Part shown: positions 50,647 to 59,434 of the stretch, piece by piece
Layout: every line of letters begins with the position of its first letter
Numbering within the stretch: the first letter of the stretch is position 1
Source: Nitrospira sp.
GTDB taxonomy: Bacteria; Nitrospirota; Nitrospiria; Nitrospirales; Nitrospiraceae
Direction: 5' to 3'
Length of the DNA: 64,000 nucleotides
Assembly (NCBI GenBank): GCA_022843785.1
Contig: JALHMZ010000013.1
Span: 1 to 64,000, forward strand
The notes under the pieces: model-generated
What the model was told of the DNA's origin: nothing
The model's database searches: none
What the model saw: the letters and a program-made list of their open reading frames with translations, nothing else
Made by a program: the position numbers and the translations under genes

Positions 50647-51612
50647 TTATTCCTCCTTTGGGATGTCGTCCTGAATGCGGCGGCCTGTGTGGGCGATGAA
50701 GACGTCATCCAGCCGCGGGCGATTGTATTGAATGAACTCGATGCTGCATCCCAGCCGATTGGCCGACTCTAAAATGGCGGGCAATGCCTTCTCCGGCGAC
50801 TCGACCCGAATGTCGAGTCCTTTCGCCGTAAGCCGCACGGCCTTGATCGCGGGCTGGTTTTGCAACGCCGATTCCAGGCCTGCCATGCGATCCGTTTCTT
50901 TGAGGGTCAGCGAGACGATGTCGCCGCCGAGCGCGATCTTGAGTTCGGCTGGTGCGCCGAGGGTCTTGATCTTGCCGCCGTCGATGATGGCCAACCGGTC
51001 GCACAGTTGATCCGCTTCGTCCAGGTAGTTGGTCGTCATGACGATCGTCATGCCGCGCGCCTTCAGCATCCGTACGTATTCCCAAATCCTGAGCCGGCTT
51101 TGGACGTCGAGCCCGAGCGTCGGTTCGTCGAGAAACAACACTTTCGGGTTGGGAAGCAAGCCGCAGGCAATATCGAGTTTACGCTTCATGCCGCCCGAAT
51201 AGGTTTTGGCCGGCCGGTCCGCGTGGCTCTCCAACTCGACCAGTTTCAATAATTCGGCGATGCGCTTGGCCGCTTCTTCCTTGGTCAGATGGTAGAGCGC
51301 ACCGAGTAGCTGGAGATGTTCACGGCCTGTGAGAAACCGGTCAATCGCCCGTTCCTGCGGCACATACCCGATCAGCATGCGGACTGTGTCCGCGTCACGC
51401 ACCGTATCGTGCCCGAAGACGCTGGCGGTGCCGGATGTCGGATGCAGCAGTGTGATGAGCGTGCGAAGCGTCGTGCTTTTTCCCGCGCCGTTGGGGCCCA
51501 GCAAGCCGAAAATTTCACCGGCATAGACCTGGAAAGACAGATCGTCAACAGCCTTGTGGGCATCGTACGTTTTGCACAGATGACTGACCTCGATCGCGAT
51601 CGCCCGATCCAT
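50647..51612 (-). CDS. ABC-2 type transporter ATP-binding protein
   Basis: ATG 51612 overlaps the LON-gene stop as TAATG; GGAGG is 9 bp upstream. The 321-residue ATPase has Walker A GPNGAGKST (about 42-50), the signature TYSGGMKRKLDIA, Walker B VLFLDEPTLGLD and H-loop MTTNYLDEAD, followed by a C-terminal extension as in DrrA. It powers export with the adjacent permease. The close coupling to a LON-domain gene is unusual and suggests one transcript of at least three genes. Confidence 0.92.
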   Translation of the reverse strand: MDRAIAIEVSHLCKTYDAHKAVDDLSFQVYAGEIFGLLGPNGAGKSTTLRTLITLLHPTSGTASVFGHDTVRDADTVRMLIGYVPQERAIDRFLTGREHLQLLGALYHLTKEEAAKRIAELLKLVELESHADRPAKTYSGGMKRKLDIACGLLPNPKVLFLDEPTLGLDVQSRLRIWEYVRMLKARGMTIVMTTNYLDEADQLCDRLAIIDGGKIKTLGAPAELKIALGGDIVSLTLKETDRMAGLESALQNQPAIKAVRLTAKGLDIRVESPEKALPAILESANRLGCSIEFIQYNRPRLDDVFIAHTGRRIQDDIPKEE

Positions 51613-52301
51613 TATTCCCATCCTCCCGCGCCTTGCCGGTCGTGCAGCATAAATTGAATCAGATCGTTCAGGCGGCGCGCCCGCTGGAGCAATCCGTCGG
51701 CTTCCAATAAAAACTGTTTTTCCAGCGGAGTGCATTCCAGATAGGTGGAGAGGGTGTTCACCAGCACGTCGTCGCTGACTTCTTCGCGGAAGAATCCCTG
51801 CCAGGCCGTATTGTCTTCCCGCGTTTCCAGGTATCGGCTGAGCAGTTCAACCATTGCGCGCCGAACACCTGCCGCAAGCCGTTCTTCCGAGGGCTGGGGC
51901 TTGAGCTGAATCGTCGCTTCGCGATAGGGCTTCTCAAAATGTTCTTCCTGGATGTCGCAGCGTTCGAGTCCCTGGAGCAGGATGTTCGAGCGGCCATCAG
52001 ACAGCGGTTGGGTGCTCATGATGCGTCCGACGCACAGCGTGGGATAAATTGCCGGATTTCCGTAGTAATCCGTCTCCCACCCTTCCTTGAGCAAGGCCAT
52101 GGCGATGCACCGGTGCCCCATCGCCGCGTCGGCGATCATTTGACGGTAACGCGGTTCGAAAATGTGAAGCGGCAAATAGGTCTTCGGGAAAAAGACGACA
52201 TTGGGCAACGGAAACACCGGCAACCGGTTGGGGATTGGAAACGGTTCGACTCGTCCGGAGGAAGCTCGGCCCGTGGGCTCACGTTCGCGATCAATCTGCA
52301 T
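51612..52301 (-). CDS. LON substrate-binding domain protein
   Basis: The 229-residue protein consists of the Lon N-terminal domain: RLPVFPLPNVVFFPKTYLPLHIFEPRYRQMIADA, then GRIMSTQPLSDGRSNILLQGLERCDIQEEHFEKPYREATIQ and a helical C-terminal part ending near QRARRLNDLIQFMLHD. No ATPase or protease domain follows, as in the stand-alone PF02190 proteins whose function is unsettled. It is translationally coupled with the ABC ATPase (TAATG). Confidence 0.9.
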   Translation of the reverse strand: MQIDREREPTGRASSGRVEPFPIPNRLPVFPLPNVVFFPKTYLPLHIFEPRYRQMIADAAMGHRCIAMALLKEGWETDYYGNPAIYPTLCVGRIMSTQPLSDGRSNILLQGLERCDIQEEHFEKPYREATIQLKPQPSEERLAAGVRRAMVELLSRYLETREDNTAWQGFFREEVSDDVLVNTLSTYLECTPLEKQFLLEADGLLQRARRLNDLIQFMLHDRQGAGGWE

Positions 52302-52448
52302 GGCTCACGATAGCTGAGGGATGTGAAAATTGTCAACGGAGCCGGTGGCACGCGGCTGTGCGGGCGGGGTGCGCGAATACCGCTCTGGCACAGGCGATTT
52401 GTGCGGTCATAATTCCCGTGCTATAACCGTGGGGAGATGCGCTGTGCA

Positions 52449-53606
52449 ATGTTTCCCCAACGCAGTCGGGTTTTCCTACTCGTCGGGGTCTGTGCTGTCG
52501 TGGTGCTCGCTGCATGGCTGGCAGGTACTCACTCCGCTGCCGTTGGAGCGGATGCTCCTGCGACGCCGTTTAAGCCGGCGACCGCAGGTTACCGGTACGA
52601 CTTTCCCAGGGACCATGGATCGCACCCAGCCTATCGAACCGAATGGTGGTATTACACGGGCCATCTCCAGGCAAAGAACGGGCGGACCTTCGGTTTTGAG
52701 TTGACCTTCTTTCGACGGGCCCTTCCACCCGACGAGGTGAAGACACAGCCGTCGCAGTGGTCTGTCAATCATCTGTATTTTGCCCATTTCGCCGTGACCG
52801 ATGTCGGCGGGCGACGCTTTCATTTCTCTGAGAAGCTGAGCCGGGCTGGCTTAGGCAAGGCCGGTGCGGAAGAGTCCCGTCTGCATGCCTGGATCGACGA
52901 TTGGCGGGCCGAGATGCCGGCCGGTCCGGGCGGCGCACAGACGTTGTTCGCGCGGGCCGGGGCATTGGCGCTGTCTCTGACCCTTCAGCCGTCGAAGCCC
53001 CTGGTTATCCATGGACAGGACGGCATCAGCCGCAAGGGCGCGGAGTACGGACAAGCCTCGCATTATTATTCATTCACAAGATTGGGTACGACCGGCACGC
53101 TTTCAATCGGCGACGAACAGTTCGAGGTGACGGGGACCAGTTGGATGGATCATGAATTCGGATCGGCCGATCTGGGCAAGGATCTCGTCGGGTGGGACTG
53201 GTTCAGTATTCAATTGGCGGACAACAGCGAACTCATGGTGTATCGCTTGCGTCGAAGCGATGGATCGCCTGATCCTGCGTCCAGCGGCACGGTGGTGTCA
53301 CCCGACGGACAGACTCGCCATCTTCCGGTAGGAGACATCCGTATCGAATCCACCGGGACCTGGACCAGCCCAAAGAGTCGAGCGATCTATCCCAACCAAT
53401 GGCGGATCACGATACCGTCCATGGACATAAAGTTGGATCTTGCCCCGGTACTTGCAGATCAGGAACTTCGAACCACGAGCAGCGCGCAGGTGACGTATTG
53501 GGAAGGGGCTGTGTCGGTTTCCGGTACCAAACAGGGCCGGCCCATACAGGGTGAAGGCTATGCGGAACTGACAGGTTATGCGGAGCGGATCGAACAGCGG
53601 CTGTAA
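52449..53606 (+). CDS. CrtC/AttH-like lipocalin protein
   Basis: I start at ATG 52449, since GGGGAG ends 12 bp before it; ATG 52437 touches that site. The 385-residue product has a signal peptide (VFLLVGVCAVVVLAAWLAG). Two beta-barrel domains follow with YDFPRDHGSHPAYRTEWWYYTGHL, FGFELTFFRRAL, GTSWMDHEFGSADLGKDLVGWDWFSIQLADNSELM and the closing YWEGAVSVSG. EWWYYTGHL and SWMDHEFG are typical of the AttH/CrtC family, which includes carotenoid 1,2-hydratase. Catalysis on carotenoids is unproven here. It is monocistronic. Confidence 0.85.
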   Translation: MFPQRSRVFLLVGVCAVVVLAAWLAGTHSAAVGADAPATPFKPATAGYRYDFPRDHGSHPAYRTEWWYYTGHLQAKNGRTFGFELTFFRRALPPDEVKTQPSQWSVNHLYFAHFAVTDVGGRRFHFSEKLSRAGLGKAGAEESRLHAWIDDWRAEMPAGPGGAQTLFARAGALALSLTLQPSKPLVIHGQDGISRKGAEYGQASHYYSFTRLGTTGTLSIGDEQFEVTGTSWMDHEFGSADLGKDLVGWDWFSIQLADNSELMVYRLRRSDGSPDPASSGTVVSPDGQTRHLPVGDIRIESTGTWTSPKSRAIYPNQWRITIPSMDIKLDLAPVLADQELRTTSSAQVTYWEGAVSVSGTKQGRPIQGEGYAELTGYAERIEQRL

Positions 53607-53636
53607 TTGAAAAAAGGACGGACTGTACCTCTGGCG

Positions 53637-54860
53637 CTATTCGGTGTGGTGCCGCTTGATCTCAGCGATCGCTTCGGGAGTGCCGATGGCCGCTAAGGCA
53701 TCTCCTGCAGCCGAGGCGAGGTACGTTCCTCTTTGATCCAGCAACTTTGACAGGGCCGGGACCGCCGGGGCGGCCTTGGGCCCCATGCTCAACAAGACTC
53801 TCACCGCTGTTTCGCGTACGGTTCGCCGTGAATCCTCCAGCGCATCGGCGAGCGCAAGCACGGCTTCTTTTGATTCAAAGTTCTCCAATAACATGGCGGC
53901 CCAGGGCCGCATGGCATCGCTTCCCCCTTTCAGCAGCGAAATCAGAAAAGACTGAACCTCAGGGGAGGATTTTCCAATGCAGGCCAGGGAAGACAGGAAA
54001 TGAGAATTGACCGGCTGCAACACGCTGGGGTCGTTGAGAAGGCGGATGAGTTCCGGTATGGCACTCGAGGATTCAGGCCCTCGCTCGCACAGGACGTCCG
54101 TGAGCAGTTTGGTGTGTGCGAACGTGCGCTGGTGCAGCGCTTCTAACATGGCCGGGGTTGAAACATTTCCCATCCGAACGAGGGACGTCTTGATTTCCTC
54201 TTTTTTCTTGAAGTCGGCCCGATCGAGCTCAGCGATTAATCGCTGCGCGCTTTTGAACGACGGATGTGAGGTGTTGACTGGATGTTTGGTCACCCATTGT
54301 TGGACGTTCCGCTTTGCTTCTTCCTTCTGTTCGGCCGTCATCTGATAGGCCGACACGGACTCCTGAGGATTACAGCGTGACGGCATATGGAGGTGGGCCA
54401 CGCCGCACCATGTATAGGCCTGGACAAGATTGGGCTTGATTCCGTCGCCTCGGCTGTACCGGTCGGTCAGTTTCATTTGGGCGTCAACATGGCCTTGATC
54501 GGATGCCAGGGTGAACCATTTGATCGCCTCGACCTTTCCCGACGGCCCTGGAGTTCCCCCCTCCAACAAGAGCGCATAGATGTACTGCGCGTCAGCCACC
54601 CCATTTTCCGCCGCCGGCTTGATCCATTTGATCGCTTCCGCGCTGTCCGGCGCGACGCCTTTCCCGCTGTACGACATGAGACCAATGTAATACTGCGCCT
54701 TGGGATTGCCGGTCTCAGCGAGCGGTCGTAACTCTTGCTGCGCGGTTTGATAATCTCCTCGCTCAAATGCCGAGATGCCGGAATCAAGACCGGCTTTTGC
54801 AATCTGAGGAATCGAACAGAGGAAGAGGACGACGGATAGGAGGACAGTGGTGGCAGGCAT
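53637..54860 (-). CDS. Periplasmic Sel1/TPR plus HEAT-repeat protein
   Basis: ATG 54860, with GGAG 9 bp upstream, gives 407 residues (GTG 54866 is alternative). MPATTVLLSVVLFLCSIPQIAKAGL is a signal peptide. Residues about 25-145 are Sel1-like: AFERGDYQTAQQELRPLAETGNPKAQYYIGLMSYSGKGV, and DSAEAIKWIKPAAENGVADAQYIYALLLEG. The C-terminal half has HEAT units (WAAMLLENFESKEAVLALADAL, TVRETAVRVLLSMGPKAAPAVPAL). It may be a periplasmic scaffold. It has no operon partner. Confidence 0.82.
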   Translation of the reverse strand: MPATTVLLSVVLFLCSIPQIAKAGLDSGISAFERGDYQTAQQELRPLAETGNPKAQYYIGLMSYSGKGVAPDSAEAIKWIKPAAENGVADAQYIYALLLEGGTPGPSGKVEAIKWFTLASDQGHVDAQMKLTDRYSRGDGIKPNLVQAYTWCGVAHLHMPSRCNPQESVSAYQMTAEQKEEAKRNVQQWVTKHPVNTSHPSFKSAQRLIAELDRADFKKKEEIKTSLVRMGNVSTPAMLEALHQRTFAHTKLLTDVLCERGPESSSAIPELIRLLNDPSVLQPVNSHFLSSLACIGKSSPEVQSFLISLLKGGSDAMRPWAAMLLENFESKEAVLALADALEDSRRTVRETAVRVLLSMGPKAAPAVPALSKLLDQRGTYLASAAGDALAAIGTPEAIAEIKRHHTE

Positions 54861-55202
54861 AATCACGCTCCGTGATGGCTATGAGGGTTCTGGTGGTTCT
54901 ACCATAGGGATTTTGCTGATTATGAAGGATTGAAGGTGGGAGGCAACAGAAATCTGTGAATCAGGCAACCGCGATCTCTTTCGCAGGCCTGGGGGAGAAG
55001 TCATGGACGGGTGGGTAACATGGCCGACGGGGTGCATGCTCACAAGTCACCCTTTGTCGAAGTAACCGACTGATTGGTTTGTCTTCGGCTACGTCTTGCA
55101 CGAAGAATGAAAAGATCGAGAATCTATACTATCTTGTTTCCCGAAACGTTTCCATTCGAGACTCTGAGAGGAGCGGCACAAGGCGTTGCCGGGAGAACGT
55201 CG
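54861..55202. other. 342-bp interval without a supported gene
   Basis: It contains upstream sequence for the Sel1/HEAT gene, including its ribosome site, and a short palindrome GAAACGTTTC near 55142-55151. No other feature is supported. Confidence 0.45.
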
Positions 55203-55502
55203 TCATGTGGCTGGTTCAAATCGGCACAGTCGCGCGAAGATCCAAGGGAGCAGGCATGAAGCGACCGCACAGAAAAGAAAAAGGAGGATCGAACTTGCAA
55301 ACAGGCGTTCAAGCCCAGCGCCCAGAATCCAAACAGCCAGGCTCCATCCGAGAATCAACCATATGCCATTCTTGGGAGGGATGACGGACAAGCCGCTGCA
55401 GGCGGGGCAGCGGTACGGCGTGCGGCGGCTGATGCGCAGCACACCAAGGGTGTGAATGCCGTGCTTGCAGTGGGGACAGACGCCGGCGGGATTTTTCAGC
55501 AT
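55203..55502 (-). CDS. Small zinc-ribbon membrane protein
   Basis: From ATG 55502 the product has 99 residues (ATG 55535 overlaps the upstream gene in another frame). GVCPHCKHGIHTL and YRCPACSG are C-x-x-C pairs about 25 residues apart, giving a ribbon. Two hydrophobic segments follow (LILGWSLAVWILGAGL and SILLFLFCAVASCLLPWIF). It lies 7 bp downstream of the coiled-coil membrane gene on the same strand. Function is unknown. Confidence 0.65.
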   Translation of the reverse strand: MLKNPAGVCPHCKHGIHTLGVLRISRRTPYRCPACSGLSVIPPKNGIWLILGWSLAVWILGAGLERLFASSILLFLFCAVASCLLPWIFARLCRFEPAT

Positions 55503-55509
55503 CTTCGAT

Positions 55510-55791
55510 CTAGCGCAGAATGAGCCAAGAGACATAGACGATCAGCAGGGTGACGATCGGCAGAAGGACAAAGAGGGTCTTACGAGCAACGGCCATCAAC
55601 TGCGCACCCTTTACTTGGATATGCTCGGCGCGGTCCTGGATGCGCTCATGTCGTTCGGCTTGCCGTTGAATGAATGTGTAGTGCTCCCGCTGTAATGCCA
55701 ATGCTTCAGCCTGGCGATCTAGCTGGAGCTTTTGATTGTCGCGAATGTCTTTCAGCAGCGAGCTCAATTGTTGAGCGTCTTGGTCGGACAT
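55510..55791 (-). CDS. Small coiled-coil protein with C-terminal membrane anchor
   Basis: GAGGGTGATC precedes ATG 55791. The 93-residue product has a long helix rich in Gln, Arg and Glu (LKDIRDNQKLQLDRQAEALALQREHYTFIQRQAERHERIQDRAE) and a single C-terminal membrane segment (TLFVLLPIVTLLIVYVSWLI). Tail-anchored small proteins of this kind often oligomerise. It is probably co-transcribed with the zinc-ribbon gene. Confidence 0.7.
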   Translation of the reverse strand: MSDQDAQQLSSLLKDIRDNQKLQLDRQAEALALQREHYTFIQRQAERHERIQDRAEHIQVKGAQLMAVARKTLFVLLPIVTLLIVYVSWLILR

Positions 55792-55955
55792 GATCACCCT
55801 CACGAGGACTTCCATCAAGTGTAGCGCGCATCCGTACATCGTCAACTCCGTAGGAAGAGCCGGAGTGCAAGACCATTTCTTTCAATCCGGGCGGCGCCTG
55901 TTAATGGACCAGGCATCCATGTGGTACTACAATAAGGCTGTCTTGTGAGATCCAC

Positions 55956-56854
55956 ATGAACCTCTACGCATGGCTCTACCCGCTGGACGAGCGCAGTGCC
56001 ACGATTGTGGCGCGCCGATCCTCACTGGCCGAAGCCAAGATGGTCAACGGACGTTATCCTCTTGCCCTCGACGATCCTGCGCTTCCAATGGTCCTTGATG
56101 AAGGAGAGTCGGCCAAAGGGTTTTGGGTATCCGGTGAGGCTGTATTTTCGCCAGCGGAACTCCGCACGGTTACCCATTTCGAACTTGTGTGCCGAAAACT
56201 CATTGCAGAAACGAGGAAGGACTTCGAGTGGAATGATGCGGCAAAAGACAAGGCGTGCTTATGTATGGCTGGAGGGGAATCTCCGATCCGTCTCACTCGT
56301 GATCTGACCCTGACACACATTCGGCTGAAACCAAACATGGTTGGAGCGATTGGCGATTGGACCCAGGAATACGTGATCGGATCGGGTGTGGCCGAGGCGT
56401 TCCAGAAGGTCAAATTCACGGGTCTCTCGCTCCTTCCCGTACGTAACCCGAAAACCGACACTCCGCATGAGGGTGTCTATCAGATCTTCAGTGATTCCGC
56501 CCTGAAACCGGCCACTATCGATTGCTCTGTGGAACGCATCAAGAGTCCGTTTCCTGAAGAGAATGGCCACCTGCGACATTGGGGTGCCTCTCCTATGCAG
56601 CGGCTGATTTGGAGGGCGCTACGGACTTCTCTCGAACGGCGGAACCGTGGGGGGGATGGCATGGATGGCCGCTCTGGGTCGTCCGCGCCAAGGTGAAAGA
56701 ACTCTTTACGAAACACAAGCTGCTCGGCTGGGCATTTGGTCCCGTCCTGATTGCAAACACGGACTTGTACAGCGACTACCTGAGGCAGTGGGAATGGCTC
56801 GTTCGCCTGGTTGGGCAATGCACCAAGAGCAAGTTCAATAGTGGACGTTGGTAG
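55956..56854 (+). pseudogene. Frameshifted unknown protein with an Imm11-like C-terminal end
   Basis: Two overlapping frames make one protein. Frame A (55956-56696) reads well through SVERIKSPFPEENGHLRHW (near 56582). After that it becomes an unnatural Arg-rich tail. Frame B then continues naturally as LGCLSYAAADLEGATDF, AEPWGGWHGWPLWVVRAKV and ELFTKHKLLGWAFGPVL to the stop at 56854. A -1 (or +2) shift between about 56558 and 56600, at or near a GGGG run, would join them. The composite would be roughly 299 residues. The late part (DFS, LWVV, VKELF, LLGWAFGPV) recalls the Imm11/DUF1629 immunity family, a low-confidence link. Whether this is a mutation or an assembly error cannot be told. Confidence 0.6.
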
Positions 56855-56961
56855 TGTATCGGTCGGACAGCCGGTCTGTGAATGACGGTGGGTTGCCAAA
56901 TCCTGGCTGTGCGTAACAAAGATTCCTGGCCCCGGTTCATCCTTTCACAGTGCAGCTGGTG

Positions 56962-57309
56962 TTAGTCGTTTTGTTCGACCATCGGTGGCTGGTTCTTGCC
57001 AGTGAACTGGAATGCCTCAGGGCCGCTGATCGCGGCAGCGTCGCTGCGAACAACAAATTGAGATCCTTCTCCAAACGAAAGTTTTAGAGCGCATTTGTCG
57101 GAATGAGAGGCGGCAGTAACGCGCTGGCCGATCAGGGACACCACCGCGTCGCAGAACCCCGGTTGGCCTTGAGCAATCCTCACCCCATGGATCTCAACTT
57201 CGGCAAGGTTGTAAATATTGAATCCTTCGCCTTGGAATATGAGCTGAAGGTAGTCATGAATGAAAACCACCTGCGATAGTGGCTCAGAGGGTTTGAGATT
57301 AGGTGTCAT
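56962..57309 (-). CDS. Small unknown protein
   Basis: The 115 residues (ATG 57309) read like a real soluble protein: QVVFIHDYLQLIFQGEGFNIYNLAEVEIHGVRIAQGQPGFCDAVVSLIGQRV, then ALKLSFGEGSQFVVR and SGPEAFQF, an alternating strand pattern suggesting a small mixed alpha/beta fold. No membrane segment or signal is present and no family is recognised. Next to a possible immunity gene and a toxin-antitoxin pair, it may be another orphan immunity protein; that is speculation. Confidence 0.65.
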   Translation of the reverse strand: MTPNLKPSEPLSQVVFIHDYLQLIFQGEGFNIYNLAEVEIHGVRIAQGQPGFCDAVVSLIGQRVTAASHSDKCALKLSFGEGSQFVVRSDAAAISGPEAFQFTGKNQPPMVEQND

Positions 57310-57514
57310 GTCAGCGCTACCATGTCTAATGACGAATTATCTTGCTCTGCATAAGAATCCGGATGGAGCAGGAGGCAGTATGAGTCTCTCTCGGTTTCCT
57401 CGCAATAAGACTGTGTAACCCAGGGATTGGACTTTCCATTCCAATCGACTACATGCCAAGCACAAGCAGGTTCTCATCGCTCAATATATGGCCACATGAT
57501 CCGTCGTAAGTGGG

Positions 57515-57543
57515 TTGATCCCAATTTGGGATCGTGCTAGAGT
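57515..57543 (+). promoter_or_regulatory. higBA promoter with embedded palindromic operator
   Basis: TTGATC (57515-57520), a 17-bp spacer and TAGAGT (57538-57543) form a promoter. GATCCCAA-T-TTGGGATC (57517-57533), a perfect 8-bp inverted repeat, lies across it. Transcription would start at about 57550, essentially on the toxin start codon. HigA is the likely repressor. Confidence 0.7.
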
Positions 57544-57548
57544 AGCCC

Positions 57549-57842
57549 GTGCGTATCATTGCCAAGCGGACGCTGCGGAACTTCTGGAAGCAACACCCAA
57601 CGGCCAAAGGTCCTTTGGAAGCGTGGCATCAGGAGGTCGCTCACGCCGATTGGGCATCCCCATCGGCTGTCAAATCGCACTTTCGTTCAGCCAGCGTGCT
57701 GCAAGGCAATCGGGTCGTCTTCAACGTGGCGGGGAATCAGTATCGGCTCGTCGTGAAGATCAATTACCCGTACCGAGTGGTGTACGTCCGGTTCATCGGC
57801 ATACACACTGAGTATGATGCAATCGATGTAACGACTATCTAG
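57549..57842 (+). CDS. higB: HigB-type mRNA interferase toxin
   Basis: The 97-residue RelE/HigB-fold protein reads MRIIAKRTLRNFWKQHPTAKGPLEAWHQEVAHADW, then GNRVVFNVAGNQYRLVVKINYPYRVVYVRFIGIHTEYDAID, the compact sheet and helix of HigB. Basic and His residues in the expected catalytic region (KINYPYRVVYVRF, HTEYD) are present. It starts with GTG, with no Shine-Dalgarno, and the promoter predicts a leader of almost zero length. It should cut ribosome-bound mRNA when HigA is lost. higA follows after 16 bp. Confidence 0.9.
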   Translation: MRIIAKRTLRNFWKQHPTAKGPLEAWHQEVAHADWASPSAVKSHFRSASVLQGNRVVFNVAGNQYRLVVKINYPYRVVYVRFIGIHTEYDAIDVTTI

Positions 57843-57858
57843 AAGGCGAGGAGGCGAC

Positions 57859-58218
57859 ATGACTATCGCTCCGATTAAAACAGCCCGTGACTATGAGCGG
57901 GCGTTAGGTCGAATTAAACAACTGATGGAGGCGAAGCCAGGCACGAAGGCCGGTGATGAGCTGGACGTACTCACGACGCTTATCGAAGCGTACGAAGCAA
58001 AACATCACGCGATTTATCCTCCCGACCCGATCGAGGCGATTAAGTTTCGAATGGATCAACTCGGCATCACGCGGAAAGATTTAGAGGCGGTACTGGGTGG
58101 GCGCGGGCGCGTGTCGGAAATTCTGACAAAGAAACGCGCGCTCTCTCTCGAGATGATTCGCCGACTCCACCGCAAGTTGCACATCCCCCTGGAAAGCCTC
58201 ATCGGCACCGCGGCCTAG
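57859..58218 (+). CDS. higA: HigA-type antitoxin
   Basis: The 119 residues match HigA antitoxins with the toxin-binding N-terminal part (TARDYERALGRIKQLMEAKPGTKAGDELDVLTTLIEAYEAKHHAIYPPDPIEAIKFRMDQ) and the HTH IEAIKFRMDQLGITRKDLEAVLGGRGRVSEILTKKRALS. It neutralises HigB and represses the promoter, presumably through the palindrome at 57517-57533. A strong GGAGG lies before ATG, unlike the toxin, which favours antitoxin excess. Confidence 0.92.
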   Translation: MTIAPIKTARDYERALGRIKQLMEAKPGTKAGDELDVLTTLIEAYEAKHHAIYPPDPIEAIKFRMDQLGITRKDLEAVLGGRGRVSEILTKKRALSLEMIRRLHRKLHIPLESLIGTAA

Positions 58219-58302
58219 CAACTCCGTTACCTCGCCAGTGTTGGCGTTCAGGCCATCCTGCTTGACTCATCTCCGATGCCTATGATTAGGTCCGGCGCCA
58301 GA

Positions 58303-59334
58303 ATGATGAATTTTCGCATCGCCATTACATTCGTCTTGGTTGCCCTTTCGATCTTCTCTCTTGGCTGCCAAAAGGAGAGCGAGTCTGTCGTCTCCATCGC
58401 CCTGCATCCTACCAACGCGAATATTCTCTACGTTGCCACCAACGACGCGGTCTATAAGTCGCGTGACGGCGGCGGGACGTGGGAAAAGTTTCCGAGCTTC
58501 AGCGCGCGGCGGGTGACGACGCTGGCGATCGATCCGCAGCTCCCAGCGACGGTCTATGCCGGGACGATGGGGGATGCGGTCTACAAGAGTCCGGATGGCG
58601 GACAACATTGGCTGCCGCACAATGTCGGCTTGAAAGAACATGTGTCGTTCATCAACCAGTTTGTCTTTCATCCGGCGTTGAGCGAGAAGATCTACGCGGC
58701 GACTACTGTGGGCGCGTTCTTCACGAAGGACGCAGGGCGTGAATGGGTCGAGCGGATGAACGGTATGAAAGAAGTGCACATCGTGACGTCGATCGCGATC
58801 GATCCCAAGAATCCGGCAATTCTCTATGGAGGCACCACCGGCGGGATTTATCGGTCTGATGACGGAGCCATGAATTGGAAAAAGATCAACAATGGGCTGA
58901 TCCCGGAGAGTGAGCTGATGGCCGCGATGGCGCTGGGCGTGAACGCCATCGAGATCGACCGCATGAATCCCGACATCGTCTATGCCGGGACCACGAAGGG
59001 GCTGTTTCGCACGGGGAACAAAGGGGAGCAGTGGGAACGGATCGGGCTGTCGCTGCCCGATCCGTTCGTCAGCAGCATTGTGATCCATCCGACAGGCCCG
59101 TCGCTGCTCTATATCGGTGGACCAGGCGGTGTCTGGAAGAGCGCGGACAGCGGGAAGACCTGGCAGGCAATGAATCACGGGCTGGATACGCTGAACATCA
59201 GAGCGCTGGTGATGGCGCCGAATACCTCCCAGACGATCTACGCCGGCACCAACGGGAGCGGTCTCTATCGTTCAATAGACGCCGGCGCGACGTGGACGGC
59301 TGTGCCGCTGAAGACCGCGCCGGCTCAGCCGTAG
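58303..59334 (+). CDS. BNR/YCF48-like beta-propeller lipoprotein
   Basis: From ATG 58303 the product has 343 residues; an ATG at 58276 adds nine. ITFVLVALSIFSLGC is a lipoprotein signal with lipobox SLGC. The rest has repeated propeller motifs with Asp-box-like turns: VYKSRDGGGTWEKF, VYKSPDGGQHWLP, FFTKDAGREWVERM, IYRSDDGAMNWKK, LFRTGNKGEQWERI, VWKSADSGKTWQAM and LYRSIDAGATWTAV. This resembles YCF48/sortilin-type propellers, some of which assist photosystem or cytochrome assembly. Its substrate is unknown. It converges on a Spy-like gene across a 12-bp inverted repeat. Confidence 0.88.
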   Translation: MMNFRIAITFVLVALSIFSLGCQKESESVVSIALHPTNANILYVATNDAVYKSRDGGGTWEKFPSFSARRVTTLAIDPQLPATVYAGTMGDAVYKSPDGGQHWLPHNVGLKEHVSFINQFVFHPALSEKIYAATTVGAFFTKDAGREWVERMNGMKEVHIVTSIAIDPKNPAILYGGTTGGIYRSDDGAMNWKKINNGLIPESELMAAMALGVNAIEIDRMNPDIVYAGTTKGLFRTGNKGEQWERIGLSLPDPFVSSIVIHPTGPSLLYIGGPGGVWKSADSGKTWQAMNHGLDTLNIRALVMAPNTSQTIYAGTNGSGLYRSIDAGATWTAVPLKTAPAQP

Positions 59335-59344
59335 CCCCGTCATT

Positions 59345-59428
59345 CGTCATGCGTCAAACGGGGAGGCCACACAAAACGTTCGATCCGATTGTGTCCGTCG
59401 AATAACGGTTGGCGTGTGACGCATGACG
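59345..59428. repeat. 12-bp inverted repeat between convergent genes
   Basis: CGTCATGCGTCA (59345-59356) and TGACGCATGACG (59417-59428) are exact reverse complements with a 60-bp loop. It lies between converging stops and may act as a bidirectional terminator or processing hairpin; no T-run follows. Confidence 0.7.
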
Positions 59429-59434
59429 GCATTC

